From contig JAQMRL010000022.1 of assembly GCA_035578175.1 (NCBI GenBank), positions 4,943,501 to 5,007,500 on the forward strand: a DNA stretch of 64,000 nucleotides, in the 5' to 3' direction. The position numbers and the translations under genes are program-made. This stretch comes from Catonia carolina (taxonomy: Eukaryota > Arthropoda > Insecta > Hemiptera > Achilidae). Shown one piece after another: positions 34,770 through 47,464 of the stretch (its first letter is position 1; each line of letters opens with the position of its first letter). The notes below the pieces were generated by a model. The model made no database searches. It worked only from the letters and a program-made list of their open reading frames with translations, and had not been told where the DNA came from.

Positions 34770-37700
34770 CTGGTCATTAAGAGATTGATAAGATATTTCT
34801 TTATTTTCAAAATTGTAATAAGTTTCAACTTCCTTGATAAGCAACTGTCAACGCTTAAACTTTTTAACGCCTTTGTATTTTTCAACCAAATCTTTAAGAA
34901 TTTCAAAAGCTTACATGTTCACTAACCAGTTTTCAAAAATCAAAAAGAACCTTGTTTAAAATTGTAAATATTTTGTACGTGATGAGTAAAGCTGTGTTGC
35001 TTTTTTCACGGGTACGAATAACATTTTCTAACTTTCCACTTGGAAACGTTGTTTATACTGGTTGACAGATGTTTTACTATCCAATTAACCGGATTTTGGA
35101 GTCAATGACACTGTCACCTTCAGCGTTTGTCTACCTTGAAGTTTCTTTAAATTTTTTACCGTTAACTTATGATTAAGAGCTTAAATTCTTACAGGTAATT
35201 TTTGAACAAAAACAAGAAAAGTTAGATGTTGGATTATATGAGTGGACTAAAGCGTTTTACTCGAAAACCTTTAGTACTCTTCAAATGAATGCACCGATAA
35301 AATTTTTAAATATACGCTAAACTTTGATAATCGGACATAAAACCTATCGGACAATATCATTTCCGGATTCGTGGAATTGACCGAATATGGTAAAACAACA
35401 AAGGTCAAGCTTAACTAATGTATGTTTCATTACTGCGTAACAAAGTTACACAAACGATTAAACTTAGATATAAATTTATATCTCTAACTGAATAAGCAAC
35501 TTAGATCCGAATTGCTGTAATTAAAAAAAAATGTTCGAAAAGATAACAGATCAGAAAATAACAGTAGTCTACTAACCGTAAAGATACAAAAACGTTAATT
35601 TTCGTACAATCCTAATTTCTTATTGTTGTTAATTGTATTTTATTAGGAAAAATACCGGCTGATTATCATACAATTAATTGTTATTTAGTAAACAGTTTTT
35701 TTTTAATCTTAATAATCTTTGTAATATTTATTAAAATATAGTTACCCGTAGCGTTTTTTGTCCACTTGATACAGCTATTTAATGAAAAAGTGCATTGCTA
35801 TTAACTATGCAAAAAGGTAGCAGAATAGAATTTCCATTGGCATTGTCTTCGTCTTTACGAAGAACATCTTTGAATTATTCTTGGTTGTTTTTTTTAAATA
35901 TTGTCTTTGTTACTGGTTAGCTAATAAATTAATAAACCTACAGATCAAGTATTTTAGCATAACATCTAAAGGAGTTCCATACAAGTTGTGTGTGCTAACA
36001 AGTGCCTGTCTGTACTTGTGCTAGCGTTAAAAAAATAGCTTGAAATCATTTGAAAATAACATGTTAAAATATCGTAGATATCCGTTCAAAAACTACAAGA
36101 ACTTTGGACTTTTTAAAGATTGGAGTATTACAAAAAGACAATCGATGTGTGTTAAATTTTTGGCTGATGAAGAAAATCTGTGGTTGAACATTGACAAGGA
36201 AAACCTACAAGAAATATTTTTACAAAGAGTAATTATTATATGGTATTTAATAGCGTTTCTGTTAATACACATTTACATTTCATTAATCTCTAATGAGAGA
36301 AAAATACCATGTAGATATCTTCATTAATAAAATATTAGCAAGTATAAACTTACGTAAATATTTGAATCTGTTCATTAATTCAGTAAAATTATTAGAATCC
36401 GCTTTATTCGTAGTATGTAAATATTAATATGCATGTGTAATGTAGCATGTGCATGTCTTGTTAAAATGATTTACATCACAAGCGCCCTTATAAATACTGA
36501 CCCACACAAATCATGAATTTAAAATAAACATTATTATAACATTTACAATGTGTTATTAATAACGGAATATATGAACATTGCAACTCTCGTGTTCACCGAC
36601 TTATCTTCTTTTGTAATATCCAAACAAGCTTTCATCTATAAGCAAAATTAATGAAGTGAATACCCGTTGTGGTTTAGTTATATACATAATCCGTACAACG
36701 GTTAAAATACAACTATTTAATTATAACATACAGTATACTGATCTGTAATCTTATTTAAGTACTTTGTTCCTTCATGTTGTAGCGTTTATTTTCGTTATTT
36801 TATTCCTTTAGCATTTTTGTAGAGTATTTAAAAGTTACAAAAAGATGAGAAAAGTTTTTCAGGTTACTATAACCTTAAAACCTCCTTTTCTTTATTTTTG
36901 GTAACTTAACCAGGCGTGATTTTTTCAAATCTCATTCTGCCACTTTTAACTGAAAACTGAAGTGGTTCAACTATTTACTGAAATATATTTGAGTATGTGT
37001 TAGAAACGTTAGCAGAGTCAAATATGAAACGCACTCATTGTACCTGACATACAAAATTACACGTTTGATAACTACAAGTCCCTTATAAGGGTATAATCAC
37101 TTTGCTTAATGTGGTGAATTTGTTATAACTATGCAAAAAAATGTACTACAATTTTTTAGATATTTATTTTCTACAAATACAGCCCATATCACTGCCACGG
37201 TTACGAGAAATAAAAAAATAATAGAGACGAAGATGTCTTCAACAGGAAAACTGTTTTTTACGGACATGACCTAGGGATTTTACGCTCGGTTTCAAGAAAA
37301 CACAATGTATTTAACTTATTTATCAAAAATGTATAATTACCAGTTGTATGTTTGCCACACAATTAATGCTATTTTTTGTTTAATTAAAGGAAAAACTTTC
37401 ATAAACACACATCATGATTAAGTGATGGATCAAAATCGCATATTGTTATGTATTTTTTAGAAATCCTTGTCGAGATTCTTTGAATTGTTAATTTTTTTTC
37501 CATCTTATCCTCTCCATTTCCGAGTGCTATATCTTCAGTGAGTTTTTGCGATCATCATGGCTAATTCTAATTCTATCGGTACAGTTCGTAAAAAGGTCTA
37601 TTGGAGTGAGAACAGTCCATCTCCTTAGATTTTTAACTATAGGCATAACGCAAGGAAATTGCAGTGCGAGCATTCTAAGCGTCAACCTTGGCGGGGAAGA

Positions 37701-37835
37701 ATTACCACCACCAGCGTAGTATCTCGCAGTAGAGATTCGGAAACAGATGTTTGATATTAACCAGGTAATAGTGAGGCTATTTTGTAATGGGGATTTAACC
37801 CAACTTCCTAACGCATGCGCACTTGGACTGCAACA
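34770..37835. other. AT-rich stretch, no gene seen
   Basis: A 95-codon frame at 36,040-36,327 has no recognisable domain and I do not call it a gene. A GC-richer patch near 37,500-37,800 shows no coding signature either. Confidence 0.5.
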
Positions 37836-37840
37836 TCCTA

Positions 37841-37920
37841 CCGGTATAGCTGGTACCTACCAGCTACCTCCTACCGGTATAGGTGTATAGGCGGTATAGG
37901 TGTATAGGCGGTATAGGTGT
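37841..37920. repeat. Palindrome plus 17-bp tandem repeat
   Basis: AGCTGGTA (37848-37855) is mirrored at 37858-37865. From about 37,875 a GGTATAGGTGTATAGGC unit is repeated nearly three times. ACCGGTATAG also flanks the palindrome on both sides. Confidence 0.75.
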
Positions 37921-39615
37921 TCATCTTTGGCCAGAACCTTCAAGTTTTCTTGCAGTGGAAGCCTCAACAACTCGCATTTATATTCCTTTTTTCCAGTGTT
38001 CCGAATCTCTCTCACTCCTTCTCTTTCTACATTTTCTCCGATATGTTTTCGTTTTTTACATGGTACATACATGAGACTCAGAATAACCGTAGGTTGCACC
38101 ATATTTCAAACGAATCCAAGCCCCAAGTAATGTACATTAAGTACTATGCCTGAACGCTAAACCTACGCCTCAAATTATTTTCACTGTGATATTTTTGCCT
38201 CCGATATTTACTGAGCTATTTATGTCAATGTAAAGCAGCTCAGCGAGCTAAGAATTTTAAATTATGAGTTTGATATTTTTGGTGTATAGTTGTTTTTAAA
38301 ATTTAGTCATTTTTACGGGAAGTGGCTTAATACATGAGTAAACTATTTGTACGTTTTCAAATGTACGTCGTTATTTTTTAAATTTTTGTTACAAGTATTG
38401 ATTAATAACCTTCTAATATGTTTTTTTTCTGGTATTTTTCAGGTAAGACCTTGAAACATGTTTTAAGTAATACTGATACGTTTTATTCTGGTACACAACT
38501 TTATATGTGAGGTAAGGTATAATTTTTAAACACTAATTTTCAAATATTGTGGCACAAATACATTGAAAGTAAAGTTGTACGAAATACAATATGAGAGTGG
38601 TGTTTTCACAATTTATGTAATCTCTTTTAAAATAAACTAAGTGGAACAATTTGCAATATTGAACGGAACGCTTGATTAAAAAGTGGATTTGTAGATATAA
38701 TAACACCGCTAATAAAGGATTCAATTTTGTTTTTCTTTGCCGATTGATTCATTTAGGAATAAACTGGAATAAATTTTAAATAACCTTAACGATTTTTCTT
38801 TCACGTGCCTCGGTATATAATAGGAAATGGAAGGCTAAAAAATAAATAAGAAAAGTCAAAGAAATATCAGGAACAAAATATCTTGCTTTTTCTGGGTGTA
38901 AACAGAGTGAACAATATTTCTTTTAACAGAGAGATGCTTTCCTTTTCCTCCCTTTACCCCTGAATGATTGATTTGAAAAGCTGTTTATTTTTTTGATTGA
39001 TGAGAATATTATCACTTATCTATTCGACTGAATGAAATCTCAATTCTATTGTTTTTCTCTTTCTTTTTATTCTGACTTACTAACTCTTTTATTAAAAGAA
39101 TAGAATAAAATCCTCTTACAAAATATTTCTGTTCGACTGTAAAAAAATAGTTGGATATGTCTTGTAAAAACATATTGTTGCAGTAGTATTGGTTTGTGGA
39201 ATTCTTTATTGTAAATTGTTCACTTCCGATCTATCTATTTCAGTAGCTGTAACCCACAGTAATTTATTATTTAAAAAAATATTAAAGTGTATATAATAAA
39301 GAGTTATTCATTCATTGTCATTTTTGTCTTTAGCAGAAAGTGCAAAGTAACTTATACAGTAAAAAAACGCTAATAACCTTTTTCTGTAACAACACAAAAT
39401 TTCAGGTATAAGTAAATATTTATATCTGAATTTTTAACAAAACAAAATTCACACATCATCCGAATGTTCCGTTAAAATTGACCATAGAACATAAAACTAA
39501 TTGATTAATGTAAAAATGATTATTAAAATAACAACAAAATTTTGCAATAAATGTTATAATCGTAATAAGTAAAATACATCAAGGAATTACGACTAAGCAA
39601 CGCAATATAACGATA
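37921..39615. other. AT-rich stretch, no gene seen
   Basis: Overlapping short frames at 37,880-38,150 read through the tandem repeat and are not credible genes. The rest is AT-rich. Confidence 0.5.
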
Positions 39616-39620
39616 CCAAC

Positions 39621-39697
39621 GGTCACCTCTGTTGCATAGTACTTGGTGTGATACACTGCAAAGCGGAGGTTAAGGGTTCGATTCCCGGCTAGTGTCA
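39621..39697 (+). repeat. tRNA-like SINE head
   Basis: GTTGCATAGTACTTGG (A-box-like), AAAGCGGAGG and GGTTCGATTCCCGGC (B-box) occur at tRNA spacing, as in many insect tRNA-derived SINEs. The acceptor halves do not form a clean stem, so I do not call a tRNA gene. Confidence 0.6.
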
Positions 39698-39714
39698 AAA
39701 AATTTATTACATTG

Positions 39715-39744
39715 AGCAACGATGTGTTTGAACCCATCGTTGCT
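39715..39744. repeat. 10-bp hairpin after SINE head
   Basis: AGCAACGATG is mirrored at 39735-39744 around 10 bases. It may be part of the SINE body. Confidence 0.6.
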
Positions 39745-40258
39745 TAGCCAAAAATAGTCGCTAATGAAGATGTTAATTGAACTTTACTTACTTTACTTTA
39801 CTTTATGCGGGGTTCCTACAGATTACTCCGCATCCCGCATCTCGATCTCCACCTCCTCCTGTCCATCCAGTCCCGTTCTCCTAAATCTCTTTCTTCCATC
39901 GCCCTTCGCACTCCCTCTCTCCATGTTCCTCTAGGCGTACCTCTCCTCCGTCTTGCTGCTGGACAGTACTCCAAAATCTTTTTTGGCCACCTCTCCCCAC
40001 TCATGCGTTGTACATGCCCATACCACTCCAGTTGCCTTCCTTCAATCCTATCCACAATAGAATGAGGTCTTCCAACTCTGCCCCTTATTATCTCATTCCT
40101 AACTCGGTCCATTCTCGAAAGCCGACTAGCTCTGCGGAAAAAATCCATCTCCAAAGCCTCCAAATAATGAACATTTCGGCTGCTGATTTGCCAACACTCT
40201 GCTCCATAAGTTGTAATTGGCTCAACCACTGCATTATACATAACTTTTTTGTTCTTAA

Positions 40259-41060
40259 CCCTCAACTGGTGAGGTGGGGTCTGCCAAACCCCAGAGATTT
40301 TTCATTTTTTAACATAGGCAACACTGAGAATCAGATGACCTTGACGCGTTCAGTACCTTCAAGTTAGTTGGTGTTGAGCTCCCCTATGATCTGTTTCCGT
40401 TCTAGTTTTTGATTTTATAGTCGGTACAACAAGTTAAAGTTGCTTTAGGGTCTGTCAGACCCCATCTCACCGTGAGTGTATTAGTTTCGTTTTCATAGTG
40501 ATTTACAAAAATGGCGTCTGGAGATAAACAGTTTAGGGTTAACGACCCAGATTCAATGCAGAAGATGTCAAAAACCATACTGCCTGGATTGTAGAGCTGA
40601 TCTTTGCTCTACTTGTGGAGAAAACTGTGAGACGATTAGTGTTTGTTCAGTGTAATAACAGCATATTTTTACAAACTTTAAAACCGTGCAGAATTTTTTA
40701 GTTTTATTTAAGAATTATTCTGATTTATGTGAATTGTTTTTTAACTCATAATTAAAAGGTGTAAACATTTTTAAATTATCAAATATTTTTTTTGTCTATT
40801 TTACATAGAATTTTAATAAACAATGTTTTTGAGTTCATTTTTCCGAGTGTAAAATAAAAAATATTTTTTTGAAATGGTTTAGCGAAGTGTTTTTTATTTC
40901 TAGCTCTATTCCACATTTCTATACAAGTTTAAAAATGTACTTAAGCCATTGCATAAAATAAAAAATTATAATTTGTGTAAAAAATGAAAAAAATTTTAGG
41001 GGTCTGTGAGATCCCACCTCACTGTGAGTGTTACAATAATACCACCTCACCAGTTAAGGG
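40259..41060 (+). mobile_element. piggyBac-derived non-autonomous element with TTAA duplication
   Basis: The ends are CCCTCAACTGGTGAGGTGG and, inverted at the right, CCCTTAACTGGTGAGGTGG. Both are bordered by TTAA (40255-40258 and 41061-41064), the piggyBac hallmark. Subterminal GGTCTGT-AGA-CCCA motifs occur at about 40,448-40,476 and 40,999-41,030. The interior keeps only the first codons and the cysteine-rich end of a transposase, so it is an internal-deletion derivative. Confidence 0.9.
40511..40655 (+). pseudogene. piggyBac transposase remnant: start fused to C-terminal cysteine-rich domain
   Basis: An ATG at 40,511 begins MASGDKQFRVNDPDS. Shifted by one frame, sequence from about 40,560 reads RCQKPYCLDCRADLC, then CGENC and a stop at about 40,655. 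The regularly spaced cysteines match the C-terminal cysteine-rich (zinc-ribbon/RING-like) domain of piggyBac transposases, which recognises the element ends. The DDD catalytic core is wholly deleted. Confidence 0.7.
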
Positions 41061-43225
41061 TTAAACTTATTTTTGGAGACCACAATATACTGTTCAGCTT
41101 TCGAATTGCCGCCCTTCCCTGACCGACCCTAGATCTGATGTCCTCCTCACATCCTCCATCTTCAGAAAAGAGTGTTCCTAAGTACTTGAACTTGTCATAT
41201 TTCCTCTTTACCTCTGCCTCAAGTACTAAATCTCCTCCCCGCTCTCCTATTACCACATAAGCTGTCTTATTAATATTTATCTTCATTCCCCACTTAATGT
41301 ACTCTTCCTTTAACTTCCTAAACATGTAAGCTATATCCTCCTCATCATTTGCCAACACCACCTGATCATCTGCAAAGAATAGGGTGTACAAATTATCCTC
41401 TCCTGTGTCTATTCCCATCCCTTGACACTTCCTCCTCCAATCCTGAGTGCCTCCTGCACGTATAATTTATAAAGAGTGGGAGATAAACAGCAACCCTGTT
41501 TCAAACCCTTGGTCACCGTAAAACTGGTGGAGACATTACTTCCTATTTTCACTTGACATTCATAATCTTTGTACATGTTATAAATTGCCCTTACATATGC
41601 CTTACTTAAATCCGACTTCTCCAGAACCTCCAATAGTTTATTTATTGGGATGTTGTCATAGGCTTTCTCCAAATCAACGAACAGCAAATGAACTGCCATA
41701 TTTCTCTCCCTCCTCTTCTCAATTACTTGTCTCAAAACAAAGATATTATCCAAGCACGATCGACCAACCCTAAAACCACTCTGCTCTTCCATATCAATAA
41801 CATCCCTTTCAATTCTCGTCTTTAGAATACGGCCATACAATCTTGCCAGCGAACTGGTGAAACAAATACCTCTGTAATTATTGCAATCTGTTTTATTGCC
41901 TTTCTTATATAAAGGGCTAACATACCCGATATTCCATTCTTTTGGTAGGTCCTCGCCTTCCAAAAAAACATTTATTAAATATCTTACAAATCCACTCCAG
42001 TAACTCCTCTGTCCCATGCTTCACCAATTCAATAGCAATATCTCCTGGCCCAGCGGCCTTTCCATTTGGAAATCTTCGTAATTCAGTTACCAACTCCTCC
42101 TTAGTAATTCCCTCCACATTGATCATAATTTCCTTCAAATCAAGCACCTCTTGCCCCCTGCAATATTTATCTCTACTCTCCTGCAACAAAGCCTTAAAAT
42201 ACTCTTCCCATTCCTTTAGGCAGATTATACTTATGGATCTCTTAGATTTTTCGGAACCATCCTTCCTCAGTCCTTTAATGAACTTCCATGCCTCAGCCAC
42301 CTTCCTTCCACCCATACATCTCTCTAACCCATCACATCTTCTCTCCCAAGCCTCTCCTTTCGCCTTCAGTACTTCTTTCTTAATCTCTCTGTTTACCCTA
42401 GAATAAGCCCTTTTATCTTCTAAATCCCCAGTTTGAATCCATTTCAAAAAACATTCCTTCTTGTATTTAATCCTTCCTTCCAACTCTTTATGCCACCATT
42501 CTGGTTGAGATGAGTTTCCCCTTTCCAAAACCCCCAATGCCTCCTTTGCTGCTTGAAGTATACTTCTTTTAACCTGTTGATACATACATTCCGCACTATG
42601 GTCCCTCATTTCCTTCATCCCATTAGCCAATCTAAGCTTATACAAGAATTCCACCGATGTATCATTCAAACTATCTAAATTGAACTTAAGTAATTTATTT
42701 CTGTCTATCAGTGACTTCTGTATGCTCTGAGCAACATGCTTTGTACCATAGTTAAAAAACACCTTTGCGTCCAGTAAAAAATGATCTGAACCACACAGTG
42801 CCCCTCTATACACTTTAACATCCATCACCCTGTATGTAGGTTGCTGCTGCTGAATAACATAATCTATAATAGATCTTATATTCTTAGTTGGTTGACTCCA
42901 TGTAAACTTATGTATCTCCTTATGCGGGAAAAAGCCATTAGAAATTTTCAAAGATAATTCATTGCACACATCAATAAGTCTCTTCCCATTCTCATTAACA
43001 ACATCTTCACCATACTGACCAACAATACCGCTATTAATATCCCTACCTGTCCTGGCATTAAAATCTCCAAGTAAAATAAATTCTTTTCGGGGATTAATAT
43101 CACTGAGAACTCCAGTCAACTTAGCATAAAAAGTTTCTTTTGTCAATTTATCCGCATAATCATTAGGGGCATAAACCCCTACTATTATTAATGCACGTCC
43201 ATATATGTCAAGTAATTGAACTTTA

Positions 43226-45000
43226 AATAAAGTAAAAATAAAACAACACTAAAAGTGAAACAAACAAAAAAACACTAAAAGTGAAATGCAATCAAACAAA
43301 AGCAAAACATTTTTATCGAAATCAATCTAATATAGTTATTTGTTTTTATAAATTTTCAACATTATGATTTAATTGTTTCCTTCCGTTAAAATTTATTTTT
43401 TCAGATAATTTTCTTATTTTAATATTTTATTTTAAACAATTTATATTTTCTTTTGTAAAACTAACGCTAGAAAACCCGCAATCGAATGAAACTAGGCAAT
43501 AACGTTAGAAATTTGTGTTCAAGTTGAATGAAAAATTTAATTAAGCCTCGTAGTATAAACTATTTAAAAAATATTATAAGTTATATACTATATAGTAATA
43601 TATCTATTATACGATGTTAGAAACTTGAAAATAAATTTTTGAACATGTATTTTTGTACCTTAATTTGTAAAGATTAAAAAACCCATAAGTAGATTCTACA
43701 TAAGCGCGCCGTCTTTGGAAAACTCAAAAAAAGTCAGCTGAAGTTGGTGGTAAAGTATGTAACAAAGCGAAGTGGAAACCTCACACCAGACCTTGGCTGT
43801 TATTAGTTAGATCACATTTGCAGTTTTTAGTTCTTATCATTTTAGATCGACTAAAAAAATAAAATTTTACCCACTAAAACTAAATTACAAATTCCTTGAA
43901 TTACCAATAATTATCTCAAAAATCAAAATAGTTCGTGAACATTTTTCTGTATACTAATAACTATAATTACATGTATGTTAGTTTGATAATAAATATTTCC
44001 CTTTAAATTTAAGTTTTGAAATTTAGATTATTAGACTTTGGTGTTTGTTTATTATAATTGTTTTACATTTTTGTAAAATTCTCTTTGTTTGTACATCATT
44101 TTTCTTAGAAGTCCTTTACATTCCCTTTAATTATGACATATTATCCAATATAATATAATCTTTATTAATCGTAAAAGCAAAATCATTTTCTTCTTTAAAT
44201 TATACTTGAAGTTTTTCATAATATTTCTAACGTTTTAAAACCATTTTGACCGCCAACAAGCTTTAATGTGCAACCCATTTGTTCAGAACGTTTATAATAT
44301 GTTTATTTGCCTTTTTTATGTATGCCACTATACTTATTCCACTTTCTGCGTTACGGTTGTATTAAGCTGTTAGAAGTGAAAAAATATAAACTTTAAATCC
44401 ATATGCCCGTACGTTTTCTTTTAAATGGGTCTAGTAAAAATTAAACAAAACTTTTCACATTGTTTTTATTTATCCTTCCAGTTATATTCAATCCTCCTGT
44501 TTAGAAGATGCTTTTATGTGTTATTTGGTTTGAAGATTAATTTTTTATATATGAGACATCATCCTTCGTGTTATTGAAAAAAGGCTATTATAATAAAAGT
44601 TTTATAGATACCAAATTATTCAGTCCGTCGTTATTTACACTTGAAAAAATAGCTTAATGGATACTTCACAAAAATAATTTACATTTCTCATTTATTGCTG
44701 ATGAACAGTCCAGTTTTGTTTCTGTTAATGCAAATGAACCTATCAATTTTTAAACACAACCTTTATTTTTGGTATCCCTTTTAAATTTTGTAATTATGTA
44801 CTTTATCATGAACGAGCCTCTCACAGATCATTCCATTGTAGTAATACCGTTTAAAATTATACTACAAAAAAATTGTGTGATATTAAAAACTCTGGTGTGA
44901 AACATTCACACGACTTTATCTTGTCAATCCGAATAATGAATAATATAACCTTACATTAGTAATTAAATAATAGAAATAAATAAAAAAAACTAACCTCAAA
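43226..45000. other. AT-rich stretch, no gene seen
   Basis: Starts with a short AACACTAAAAGTGAAA direct repeat (about 43,247-43,286). The remainder is AT-rich with no supportable feature. Confidence 0.5.
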
Positions 45001-45004
45001 ACAC

Positions 45005-45770
45005 ATTACTTAGTTTTAATCATGTGTAAATGATGCAAAATGAAAATCAAACCTTAGTTTGGCTTAATAATACGGAAAATCACTATTTGACGCTAAACTA
45101 CGCTCTGTAGAGAAAAATGCACATAATAAAAATTGTAGATTTTTTAATGTCCTATAAATTTGAATAGGTACATTTTTGTCGTAAAATGCATACTACGGCC
45201 GAAATCTTGAATAATCCATTTTTTACAGTTTAACATGAAAAAACTGAAACTCACTAACTACCGCTCAAGTAAGCGTTATGCAAAGAAATGTTTGAAATAA
45301 AATTAGTATTTTTCTGAATTTTCTACAACTTTAATGCATATTAAGGCCGAAATTTCTAAAAAAAAAACATTTTTTTCGAGAGAACAGCCTACCCAAGAAT
45401 TTCAGAAGACTTGGCACCTTCCCAATCTTGCAAAACACAACAAATGTGGTAAATAAAGTGATTTTAAAAAATTTGTAGAAGCCATTTTTGAGAAAATCGC
45501 AAAAAGTGAGAAATTACACGAATAAACTACTACTTCCGGTTGACCGAGTTTAATGAAAATGCTACTGACGAGTTCTCTAGTGGTATTTAATTAAATTTTC
45601 AGTTTCAACTTTGCACGATGTTCCGTTCTTGAGATATTCTGTTCACACACATACCAATCGCTAAAAACATGTTTGTTTGGGGTTCAGGGGGTCTGAAAAC
45701 GTGCGTATCCGAGGAAAACTCGATATCAAAAAATTTACATGAAAACAATACTTTTCTTTCTATATATTCA
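45005..45770 (+). repeat. R2 dispersed repeat, copy c (longest)
   Basis: The longest copy in the window. It includes the upstream TTTTCTACAACTTTAATGC block, AGAAGCCATTTTTGAGAAAA, CTACTTCCGGTTGACCGAG, CTCTAGTGGTATTTAA, TTCCGTTCTTGAGATATTC, ACACATACCAATCGCTAAAA and GGGTCTGAAAACG. No coding sequence and no termini that I can define. Confidence 0.7.
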
Positions 45771-45774
45771 TATT

Positions 45775-46135
45775 GTCAAGAGAAAGTAATAATATTCTTA
45801 AGAATCGGAAAATTTGTTTCACTTTTTCCTGAAGTATTTAGAAAACGCTGAATTATTTTGTTAGTTAATGTCAATTACTTCTTAAACTGTCCATGTGATT
45901 GAATTGGCTTTTAGCCAGCCCAGTGCTTCTTATATTCCCAGCCGATAGAAAATCATTTTTATCTGTTAAGTTACTCAGTATGGGCAGATTTCATTCAAAT
46001 TTATCGGCACAGGTGGAATTAAGTCATTGCTTTAAACCATTAAAGTGACTTACAACTAAAATACAAGAACAAATATTATTGGGTGTTCACATTTCAGCAG
46101 AGACTTAAAATGAAGATCGAGAAAAAAGTGATAAA
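45775..46135. other. Stretch without a recognised gene
   Basis: AT-rich; nothing assignable. Confidence 0.4.
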
Positions 46136-46139
46136 GTTG

Positions 46140-46345
46140 ACAACAAAACAGTTTTCATTCCTGAGAGTGTATAATTCACAGAACCCTAACCATCAAAACA
46201 GGCATACATCGTTAACAACTGTCTTGTATTTAAGTCGGTATAATAGTAATTGGGATTTGAACCAGGAACCTTCGTCTCTAAAAATTAGTTGTTAAACAGC
46301 TGACTCGCGTCAATGTTTTTACTGCTAGACCAACCCTGTTGGTAA
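46140..46345 (-). repeat. Candidate tRNA-derived SINE
   Basis: On the minus strand GGTTGGTCTAGCAGT (A-box-like; box complement at 46321-46332) is followed about 65 bp later by the B-box GGTTCAAATCCC (complement at 46252-46263), then a non-tRNA body. The spacing is longer than in a tRNA gene. Extent and tail are uncertain. Confidence 0.5.
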
Positions 46346-46349
46346 TAAA

Positions 46350-47125
46350 GAAAGTTAGCACATTATTGCACACAATGGAATGTATTTACATAGCCTACCT
46401 GTATTTCTAAAGATGCCTAAATAAAAGCTTTGTACACATATATCCGTTATTTTTAATCACAAATTTCGCAATCACATTTTCGTTCGTTTAACATGTGTTG
46501 ATAATTAGATGTAACATTGATATTTAAAAATATATATTCATGGAAGTACTTTGTTAAGCATGTAGGCATAAATAATAAAATATTGTTATTTAATTACAAT
46601 ATTAACAAACATTAAAATTTGAAATGTAACTACATTTACATTGATTTCAGAAAAAAACAACAAATATAGTTATAAACAAGTGTACACGTACTTCGTACAA
46701 GTGTGCTAGTGCGTAACTTGTGCTTTTGTAAAATCCAACAGGCGACTCACAATGACCTTGACTGCCGCTCCGAGACGATTCTAAGGTTCAAAAATAGCAG
46801 CCGCCTCTTAAAATGTTGTACTCAATTTATCAGTGCTGTGTGTTTTGGATTTGTTGGCGCATACGTTGGTAAAAGTAGAAGACCTAAAATCGAAACGTTA
46901 ACATTCAAAATAAATAGTCCTACTACGCAATTGCTGAAAATAGCTGACTTTCACACTGTAATACAATATTAATAAATGCTGGGAGATGAGGTTATTGTAC
47001 TGATAATCTACATTTTATTTTTTTATTTATTGTCCCATCTGCAACTTGTTAATTAACAGATTGTACATTTGGTTAAAGAACAAAGGCAATAGGTTTAAAC
47101 AGTTTTAAAAAACATAAGCCGAAAA
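46350..47125. other. AT-rich stretch, no gene seen
   Basis: An 89-codon frame at 46,703-46,972 has no recognisable domain. Confidence 0.45.
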
Positions 47126-47131
47126 ATATTT

Positions 47132-47335
47132 GGGATCTTATGCGTTGTGATTTATCACACAAATACAATGCTTTTGCATTTAACATTCGGATTATATTCG
47201 GGCTCTTATGTGTGTGATTTGTCACATAAATAAAATGCTTTTGCATTTAATATTCGGGAACTTATGCTGTGTAATTTATCACACAAATACAATGCTTTTG
47301 CAATTAATACTCGGGATTTTATGCTGTATGATTAT
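47132..47335. repeat. Minisatellite, about 57-bp unit, 3.5 copies
   Basis: Units start GGGATCTTATG, GGGCTCTTATG, GGGAACTTATG and GGGATTTTATG at about 47,132, 47,200, 47,256 and 47,313. Each carries a GTGATTTATCACA near-palindrome and AATGCTTTTGCA. The first unit has an extra 12 bp. Confidence 0.8.
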
Positions 47336-47464
47336 TCACTTAAGATGTGTGATCTATTACGCTACCAGAAGGTAGTCTTTTCTTTTTGGTTACCCTACTT
47401 GGACATTACCTGTCAGCTATCTGTTACTTCGTCACATATTGTTATTGTTGAATGATTATTAATT

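Larger units (their letters stand above)
39787..43212 (-). mobile_element. 5'-truncated LINE with 13-bp target-site duplication, interrupted by piggyBac
   Basis: TAATTGAACTTTA is found at both 39774-39786 and 43213-43225. Between them lies a minus-strand LINE whose 3' end is a (TAAAG)n-type pentamer tail (plus-strand 39,787-39,805) and whose 5' end begins inside the endonuclease. The duplication proves the insertion limits. An 802-bp piggyBac derivative with its own TTAA duplication sits inside at 40259-41060 and is therefore younger. Confidence 0.9.
39816..43212 (-). pseudogene. LINE endonuclease/reverse transcriptase, frameshifted and interrupted
   Basis: From the 5' limit the frame reads GRALIIVGVYAPND, LLGDFNARTGRD and GSDHFLLD: endonuclease blocks, with the N-terminus missing. 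RT blocks follow: WNIGYVSPLYKKG, NNYRGICF, EQSGFRVGRSCLDNIFVLRQ, FVDLEKAYDNIP, KGLKQGCCLSPTLY and the catalytic FFADDQVVLAN. After the piggyBac insertion the tail continues with NAVVEPITTYGAECW, RRASRLSRMDRVRNE, WYGHVQRMSGERWPKK and GTPRGTWREGV. Frame changes occur near 41,960 (at a run of seven A on the plus strand), near 41,412 and at the insertion. The clade is not certain; the gene is dead but not ancient. Confidence 0.85.

Noticed and set aside
36040..36327. 95-codon plus frame
   Set aside because: No recognisable domain, AT-biased composition, no neighbouring gene signals; likely chance.
37883..38153. Overlapping plus frames at the 17-bp tandem repeat
   Set aside because: They start within the repeat and differ only by frame; no coding signature.
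39621..39697. tRNA gene on the plus strand
   Set aside because: Good T-arm but no clean acceptor or anticodon stem; better explained as a SINE head.
47132..47335. CRISPR-like array
   Set aside because: The whole unit is repeated without variable spacers, and the host is eukaryotic; a minisatellite.
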